A stretch of DNA of 64,000 bases, from the NCBI GenBank assembly GCA_014529385.2, contig CM043964.1, forward strand, positions 138,904,529 through 138,968,528, read 5' to 3'. This stretch comes from Adiantum capillus-veneris. Its lineage: Eukaryota; Streptophyta; Polypodiopsida; Polypodiales; Pteridaceae. Each line of letters opens with the position of its first letter. Positions within the stretch are counted from its first letter, which is position 1. The notes under the pieces are model-generated. The model made no database searches, was not told the origin of the DNA, and worked only from the letters and a program-made list of their open reading frames with translations. The position numbers and the translations under genes are program-made. Shown here in pieces: positions 56,702-64,000 of this stretch.

Positions 56702-58610
56702 ATGCAAGCTGCTGAGAAAGCAAAGAGGAGAAAGACAGAAAAAGAAAAGTTGCAAGAGCTTCCACCATATCAATTGGAGCCCAGTTCTATGAAAACGGTC
56801 GAAGGAACCTACTTGTCGAAAGAACAGCTTGAGGAGCACAACACCATAGTCTTCACCGGGAAATTCAAAAGTGAAGATGGAAGTCAGGTGGAGTTGCAAA
56901 TGCTACAAAAGGAAGTATATGACGTAGCAGCTAAGTCGGCTATGAGAGGAGCCAATAGGAGGTTGGGACTTCAAGCGTTTTAGATCAAGAACCATGTGGA
57001 GTAGATTTCCAAAGGGCTTACAAACTACTGTTGACAATTAAAGAGGATGGATTTGCCCAAATCACACATCACCAAGGACAGAAAGTCGTGGTAGTCATTA
57101 ACAAAGATATAGTGGCTGAAGCACTAAAGCTGCCAACAAAAGATATGACAATGAGAGCAAGAGATAGGAAAATAACTGGAACAGTCACAAAGAGTATAGC
57201 TTCCGACACCTTCTTCGATCTTACGCTAAAGCAAGTAGAGGATCCCACCCGCCTATACCACCAGCACTTCCACTTCCTCACCAAGAAACCACCAAGGTAC
57301 ACTACCCCAAATCATTTTGTGGCAACCACATTCATGCAAGCATTGAAGTCATCAGGTAGACACACCATAGATCATGCTTAGTATGTTCTTAAAACACTCA
57401 AGAGCACAAAGAAGGAAGGAAAAGTCACATACTTAGGAGCTCCAAAAGTCCTAACCCGAATTGCATACCATGCCATTGGATGGTTGATAACTTGCCGCCA
57501 GTCCCAAATCAAAACACATGGATAATCACTGAGAAAGCTCAACCCTCTCCATAAAGATCAAGATCAAAAAAGAAAGGGATTTATAAGTCAGATGAAGGGT
57601 CAACTGAAAGCTCACATGAAGCCCATATCAGTGAAGAAAGTTCTGATAATGAAGAAAAAAGGGCAAGAAGGGAAGAGATGATGAGAACAGTAGTGGCACA
57701 ATTGGAAAGGGAAAAAGAAGCTTATGAACAAAGTCGACAAGCTACAGGACAGACTTTAGTTCTATGGGATCCAAGGGAACTCAAGGGTCCTAGGATCAAA
57801 AACCCTAAGAAGAAGCTCCAAGAAAATCCTGTAGAAATGCTAGAAAGGATGTATGAGGAGGCTGAAGCCCTGAATAGACAAGAGGCATTGGACGAAGCTC
57901 AAATCAAAGCCAGAGAATAATCAACTGCTCAACAACCACATCAAGAAGAAGCTGAGATACCAACTGAAACATAGCATGAAAGGGAGGTGATGTCTCCACG
58001 ACTACCCTCACCCATTCTCGAACAGTTGGATCAGCCTCTTCCTAGCCCAAGCTCTTCATCAACTAACAAATCATATGAAATCATGGATATAGATGGAGGT
58101 GGGTTAGAGATACATGAAGTTTGAAAATCCACACAACCTTCCGAAGACACAATATCTCAAGAAAAGCTACTTCCAAGTGAGGAGGTGAGTCAAAGTATCA
58201 AGGAATTAGGGGAAAAGCCTATAAGTCCGGAACAAAAAGAAACTAAGCTAATGGAAATTTCACCAGCGATGATGATAAAAGAGAAGGAATCCATTCAAGA
58301 GCAGCTACCAAAAACAACCAAAGATGTGACTCGACCTTTCCAAAGAGCCTCAAGCAGTATCCGAAGAGTGGGACACAAATGACAAAGTTATCAGTCAAGC
58401 AATATACAAAGAGTGGGACACAATTGATGAAGTTATCACTCAAGTCAATGAATATGAAAAGCAGACGCAACTGATGACTGAAACAATGCGGATAGCAGCT
58501 CTTAGCCGCAGTGCTAGAGCTCGAGAACTTGAAAAGGTGATTGATGCGCTCCAAGGCGAGCCTAAAGATAGAATGAATATCATTGAAAATCTTCAAAGCC
58601 AAATGAAAAG
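56702..58610 (+). pseudogene. ORF X, copy B
   Basis: Likely start MQAAEKAKRRKTEKEK at 56,702. Domain N is recognisable against X-A: the FTGKFKSEDG segment, TIKEDGFAQITHHQG (57,031 on), YHQHFHFLTKKPPRY, FVATTFMQALKSSG and RIAYHAIGW. Then Glu/Lys/Gln-rich helical segments (57,678-57,920 and 58,185-58,610) represent the start of the coiled coil. Many frameshifts and stops. Domain C is absent; instead the sequence runs into a second N-type domain (copy C). Function unknown, as for X-A. Confidence 0.65.
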
Positions 58611-60050
58611 GCTCACATCTCACAGGATGAACTAACAAAGATACCAACAAATATCTTTATTGGGAGATTTCAGGCTGTGGATGGCACCAAAGTTGGGACT
58701 ACCATTTTTCCAATAGAGCTCTAGACTTTGCACCAACAACAAGAAGTCATAGAGGGATCGAAATGTCTACAAATGGACATTTTCTTCAAACTACCACCAT
58801 GGGGAACGGATTTTCAGAGACATTAGGAAGAGAATGGGGTCTAGGAGGGGCTCTTTATTTGGTAGTTAAGGGAGTCAAAGCTCTAGTATTAAGAAAGCAA
58901 TCAAAGGACAACTTTTAAATTCAAACACGCAAAATGGCTAGTTTATTTGAATTCAAAATTTCCCCCCAAAGCGAAATTTAAAATCTAACAGGCAAAACCA
59001 CATCATGTAAGATATCTATGGAAAGAGTTGGGCGTGTAAATTACAAATCTACAATCTCTGCTGAAATCAAAGATTGTATGTAGGAGTTATGGAGGGCCAA
59101 AAATCATAAAGTTGTCCACCCCTTTTTTGGGAGGGAAAAGTGTATCCTTTGAACACTCTTACACCTCTCTTACACACCCATCATCCTTGCACATATGGCA
59201 TGCACCTATTCGTCAGAATGTTAATCACCTCCATAATCTCATGGCAAATAAAGAGGCCCTCCTAGAACCCAATCTCTTCCTAATGAGCACTTGATTCGAT
59301 GAGCTCGATTCAATACAAAGGTGAGGCCACATTGACGGATAAAGATAGAGAGACGATGAAGGTTTGGATTACCACAGATCTAATCAACCAAGATCTCCAC
59401 CTACTTCTTGGAAACCACAACCTACTGCTCAAGACAAAGGCCATAAATAATGACAAAGCATTTGTCAAGCAGCATGGGTACAAACTTGCATACAAAGAGT
59501 TGGTCTACTCAGAGATGGAATTGCCACTTCGGTTGATCTCCCAACACATCAAGGTACAGAAGCTGCCAAGATACACAGAGCCTAATATGCACATTGTTGG
59601 AGTCATGGCCATGGGGCTCTCTTGACAAAGAGTGGTCTGCTACGACTTGGGAAACTACATCCTAGAAAATTTGGTCGTGGCCAACCTCAAGAGAAATGAG
59701 AGAAATAAGGCTTACATGAATGGAGGACCGATGCTCATCAAGATAGCATACCAAGCACTTGGCATGATCGACCAACTACGGCCGGCCGATTCCCATATTC
59801 ATCTCTTACAAAAGTCAAAGCATGTGGTCTGGGTGGTAGGTGGACCATCATCGACACCTGGTACTAAGTAAACAAGGAGACAAAGCTCCAAAAAGAAGAC
59901 CTCAGATAGTGAAAAAAGGAAAACTGACATTGAGCTCAGCAACAAGATCAAACCTAGAAATAGAGACACACCATCGGGATTCTAGACCAGGTCGGATGAA
60001 GAAGATGAACATGAAGAAGAAGATTTTACCATCCCACTAGAAGGAGATCA
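58611..60050 (+). pseudogene. ORF X, copy C: diverged N domain
   Basis: 58,625-58,722 reads IFIGRFQAVDGTKVGTT, the counterpart of the FTGKFKSEDG segment. 59,299-59,871 (one in-frame TGA at 59,623) has YKELVYSEMELPLRLISQHI, KLPRYTEPNMHIVGVMAMG and MLIKIAYQALG, aligning with domain N of X-A and X-B. A Lys/Ser/Glu tail follows to about 60,050. It is more diverged than A and B and lacks the coil and C domain. Confidence 0.55.
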
Positions 60051-60789
60051 ACTGAGCCAAAGGACAAAATTTCAATCTTCTAGGCACAAAGATGTATGGA
60101 AGAAGCAAAAAAAAATGAGGGTGTGGGTGGGCTTCCCAGCCTCACTCTTATCTTATTGTAGACATAACGAGAACCACAAACATAATTGTCAATCCATGGG
60201 ACGAAGATGACTCGACTAGTGCATGGAGGCTACAAGAGGGTGTCGATCTTTTGGAAAACAATAGACAACTCGCATCTAACTCAAGCTACTCTCAAATGAC
60301 CTAAGTCAGCAAAAGCTAGTCACTGATGGGCAAGTAAACCACGATCATCACAAGAGGGTGTCAATCTCTTGGAAAACAATAGACAATTTGCATCTAACTC
60401 AAGCTACACTCAAATGACCTAAGTCAGCAAAAGCTAGTCGCTAATCGGCAAGCAAACCACGATCATTACATCATCAAATGACATCCGAATGCTATAAAAC
60501 TTCTAGACAAATATATAAAACATAAGCACACATGCTTAGGGTCTCAAATCTCACTTTCAATGAGTGGCAAAAAATGCGATTATTAACAGTAGTGAGATTT
60601 TTACCCAGTCGTTTTGGACCCTGAATGCATCTAAATGCTTAGCAATTATGCGCCGATACCCAACCTATACTTACTTTGTGGTTTCCTAGCTTAAATTCCT
60701 ACTTATGATGAAATTTAGGCCGCGGGTCAGCAACGTCAAATGCTACAATTTACCGTGGTATGCTTAGGTCAATGCATAGAGCTCTTACC
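60051..60789. other. Spacer with 118-bp tandem duplication
   Basis: 60,233-60,350 and 60,351-60,466 are direct copies (CAAGAGGGTGTC start, ACGATCAT end) with few differences. The rest, including GTCGTTTTGGACCCTGAATG near 60,610, is unassigned. Confidence 0.8.
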
Positions 60790-61218
60790 TGTGGATGCAA
60801 CGTAACAGACAGCACTGCAGTGTGATAATCAACAAGGGAGATAGAAGCAGAGGGCATTGTAGTGTGATAATCAACAGACGGCACTGTAGTGTGATAATCA
60901 ACAAGGGAGATAGAACCAGGAAAAGGATAGAGGAGAGCACTGTAAGCTCACGCCGTGTATTTTATTACCCAAAACTTAATAGAAACTTTACAAAGTTGGC
61001 TTTTATACCTTAGCCAAGGTTTCTTAGGTCAAAAACTAATCATCTGGGAGCTCTATTCAAGTATTTATTAATACAATCTGGAAGCTTATAGCTTCAGCTC
61101 ATAGATTACAATATTCACTCGTCAAATAGGAGTTACAATATTCTCGATTTATCAAAAGAATAAGTGTTTTTACAATGAAGCTCCCAAAAAATGTTAATGG
61201 GTTAGCTTGCTGCTAACA
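60790..61218 (-). repeat. LTR of the X-D element
   Basis: Minus start TGTTAGCAGCAAGCTAAC directly after a polypurine tract. TATAAAAG lies at 61,000-61,007 and AATAAAA near 60,958-60,966. A CACTGYAGTGTGATAATC tandem repeat spans 60,811-60,913. The far end is estimated at a CCACA. Confidence 0.65.
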
Positions 61219-61232
61219 TTCCCCCCCTCCTC
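61219..61232 (-). other. Polypurine tract of the X-D element
   Basis: Minus GAGGAGGGGGGGAA adjacent to the LTR TG. It shows that ORF X is the last coding region before the 3' LTR. Confidence 0.8.
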
Positions 61233-61331
61233 AATTGTGTCGTCCCTTGACACAGTTTCATGGAATGAAGTAGTCTTTGGGTTGACATCTATTGAGGTGG
61301 TCTATAAGTGTGCTTGAAGAGATTTTTGATA

Positions 61332-62820
61332 TCAGTTGCATCGTTCTTTGTTAGGAACTTGCAAAAATTGAGTAGTAACTCTATTCTTTAGTTCTATGGC
61401 TAAATATCCAACAAACCTTGTAGTTAAATTGTTGATCACTGGTCCAAAAACTTGTGTACGCCATGTGAAGAACCTGGTGTAAAAGGCTTCTTCAAATGCC
61501 AACATATTGCTCGATGGCAAGAACATGCATCTAGCATAGAATTCGTAAAGGACTACTTCTAAAGGTTTCCCACTTAAATCATAGCATCAGCCTTGATTAC
61601 CTTCTAAAAAGGACATCCATTGGGATTTCACTTGTTCAAACTCATGGAAAAATTGGATACATGTGAGCAGCATTTTGCAAATTTTAAAAAGCATTGCACA
61701 CGAGAGGTTAGGAAAGCTCTTGAAGAAGTTCATGGTGCCCGTTAGAGTTATCACCATGTATTCTTCAGTTGCCTGTCCTTGCTTTGGTGATGGTAGTTTC
61801 GGGTAGTTAAGCCAAGTCGGCCTTTTCTTTTTGAGTGCTTCATGTGATTGCCATGTCCTTACCCTTGATATATGACAGAATGATGGGTCGTTTTGAATTC
61901 ATGTCGCTGCCCTTGTAAACAATATGAGGTACCTTGAATTTTTGTTGAGCCAAATTTTCCTCCATATGGGGTGGAGAGCACTTGGCCCTTGGTCTTGCAT
62001 ATCCTTGTAAAGTCTTTCTTTTATTTGCAACAGCTCCACCTTTATCAAAGGATATCGAAGAAACTGTTGATGCCATTGAGAATTGATTTGATTGGGAGTG
62101 AGCTGAGTTACATTGACATAGTGAAGTACTCTCAACTCCTAATCCATAGCCGCTTTCCATTCAACATCCATTTCTTGAAAAATATGCTCTTTAAGTGCAT
62201 CTTCTTCAGCTTTGGAGAGACGGAACATTGGCATTGTTCCTTGTCAGTGATTGGTACCTGCAATTGAAAACTTTCTGCCTGATCTTCAGTTGGTTGTGTT
62301 TCTAAGTCAGCAAAGGAGATTGATAGTATCTCTAGGGTCGACTGTTCAGATGTACCTGCCTCCTCCAGTGTTTCCACATTCCCTTCTCTTAGCAACTGAT
62401 TGGCCTTTTTCCATTCTTTTATCCCTTTAAGAAACTACTCTTCCCTTTACATGCGCATTAGGTGAGGACCCTTCCTTGTTTTTGTTCCAGCTTCAGCTCA
62501 ATTCTTTGTTTTTTCTTTCTAAAGTTTTGTAAACTTCATCAGTTCCCCTAAGTGAAGCAACTGATGGGTTTTTCCTTATTTGCTTTAAAGATACCGCTTG
62601 GTCATTGAATCTCTGCTCTGAGTATTGCAAAGAAGAATTTGCTACATTCAACTGTACGTGGAGCTTTTGTACAGACTGGCTAGTATTCATAAGTTTATTT
62701 GTCACTTCAATCAGCTACTGCTCCTTGTCTTGCACGCATCTGATAACTTTGTGAGGAGTTCTTACACCACTTGGTAGGGGGGAGCTCCCGACTGCTTCCT
62801 TGGTCATCTACGAGGCATTC
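61332..62820 (-). pseudogene. ORF X, copy D: coil and C domain
   Basis: From 62,705 down: a Gln/Leu/Ser-rich coiled-coil segment (62,705-62,493), a broken acidic stretch, then domain C. The C-domain text is QQFLRYPLIKVE, HPIWRKIWLNK, RTWQSHEALKKKRPTWLNYP (about 61,860-61,800), EEYMVITLTG and AFEEAFYTRFFTWRTQVFGP (61,526-61,332). These align in order with X-A at 29.6-28.9 kb, which confirms a real protein family. Several stops and shifts. Domain N is missing. It ends about 100 bp before the polypurine tract. Confidence 0.68.
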
Positions 62821-64000
62821 TAGCATCAGAAATTCATGTAATTAGCTCCAAAAGTTGGCCAAAAAGTTGTCGAGAAAGTTAAAAAAAATACAAATTGGAC
62901 CATAAAATGCAAAATGAGCATAACTTGATCAAAACAAGTCCAAACTTGACCAGACTTCTAGTGCATATGGATAACTACATGCACTAGGTCATGTGGCTAA
63001 GTCAATTTTGGCTAACAGGTTCATGGATCGCGATCCATGTTAGAACACATATGGAACTTTTGGTGATACCATCTGGTAAAGCAAGCTTTGGGAATGCTAT
63101 GGTTCACTTCTTTTTGAATTTGGATCATTACTTGAAAATTTATAACACTTTTTGGAAATTTCCTCAACTTAGAGAACTTTTGCATTTTGACAAGGGTTTT
63201 GAATTTCAAATGACTTGAAATTTTAGGGTTGGGTCATCTTTGGAATTTGGGACCTGGTGATATGATTTTGGCCTCGAAAGCTTGTAGGGGGTCATGGATT
63301 GTGATCCATGTTCAACAACCATTTGAGGTGAAACTTGGGAAACCTATTTCTATAGCATATCCTAACACACTGGTGATATATATATTAAATTTGGACAAGT
63401 TTCTCTAAAATTTTCCCATTTTCCCAAGTTATGGCCCAATTTGGTCCAACTTTGGCAATTTTGACCCTTGATGGTGGTGATCAATATGTTTAGTGTTTAG
63501 CTCTTCTGATGATTTGGGATTGAAGTGTTGCCCAAATTCTAGCTATCTATTGATTTCTGGCCCAATTGGAGTCTCTTTGACCTCTTTAGTTTCCTTGGCA
63601 AGTTTAGACCATTGTCTAAGCATTTCTTGTGTTGCCATAGGTTCACAAGTTTTCCTTGACCTTGCACTTTGCACTTAGACCAGAACACTCTCTGATATTA
63701 CTGGACTTTGACAAATGAAGCACGTTTTAGGCCTCAAAAATTGAAAGGATGACGCAAAGCACATTTCTTGGCTTGTACACACACTTTGCACTTAAATCTG
63801 ACAAAGTTTGGTTGTGGGGGTCATGGATCGCAATCCATGTTCAACACCCAAATTCAACAAAACTTCATGGGTAGAAGACTCCTAGCATGTTTGCCAAGCT
63901 GCTGATGCACTTTCTTCCAAGTTTGGACCAATTTTGTCATGATTGTGACGTATTCTTTGTCTTTGTTATTACATTATACACTCTTCTTGATTCATTATAG
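62821..64000 (-). repeat. Leader of the X-D element with palindromes
   Basis: Sites with arms CATGGATCG/CGATCCATG: 63,022-63,039 (perfect), 63,293-63,310 and 63,822-63,839; spacings 271 and 529 bp (about 2 x 265). No gene; it runs off the right edge. Confidence 0.85.

Overview
The window is repeat-rich nuclear DNA of a land plant. I see no host gene that I can name, no rRNA or tRNA gene and no bacterial-style operon. The plant assignment rests on three things: LTR retrotransposons whose primer-binding sites match plant initiator tRNA-Met and tRNA-Asp-type sites, Ty3/gypsy polymerases of the plant Tat/Athila kind, and abundant (CT)n/(CA)n microsatellites. I cannot name the species.

Layout. 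1-2560 is a satellite with monomers of about 108 bp, arranged as three copies of an 8-monomer higher-order unit of about 866 bp; a CTTAAG-centred palindrome punctuates most monomers. 2.6-7.7 kb is unique-looking, microsatellite-rich DNA with two doubtful ORFs. 7.74-11.79 kb (minus strand) is a Ty3/gypsy remnant, TG1. 11.78-13.73 kb is a piece of a giant LTR. 13.79-14.57 kb (plus) is a third copy of the 3' ORF type seen in TG1.

The centre is a nested stack. An outer LTR element with almost no coding capacity (15,913-56,071) is flanked by a perfect 5-bp duplication, TAGCT. Its 3' LTR is split by a second element (20,208-55,487) with LTRs of 3.3-3.6 kb and an initiator-Met PBS. Inside that lie minus-strand elements: a truncated copy of an unfamiliar large ORF (X-A, 28.9-32.4 kb) and a large Ty3/gypsy element (TG2, 35.0 to about 52 kb). 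TG2 is itself split between protease and RT by a non-autonomous gag-only LTR element (TRG, 40,108-46,087). To the right, 56.1-64 kb holds three more copies of the X family (X-B and X-C plus strand, X-D minus strand), an LTR, and palindrome-bearing leaders.

How the parts fit. TG1, TG2 and the 13.8-kb copy share an unusual 3' coding module downstream of, or lacking, integrase: a second retropepsin-like domain followed by spaced W-[VI]-P-K motifs. TG2 also has the usual protease (DSGA) between gag and RT. Noncoding leaders in front of gag or of ORF X, and the body of the outer element, carry palindromes about 265-290 bp apart. Their sequence differs by family, but their two-fold symmetry is kept through paired substitutions. 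The 3' LTR of the giant-LTR element has a dense 5-bp-phased GAA/TTC array, a heat-shock-element architecture, about 50 bp upstream of a TATA box. The most promising undescribed features are the periodic palindrome system, the two-protease Ty3/gypsy architecture, the ORF X family and the heat-shock-element LTR.
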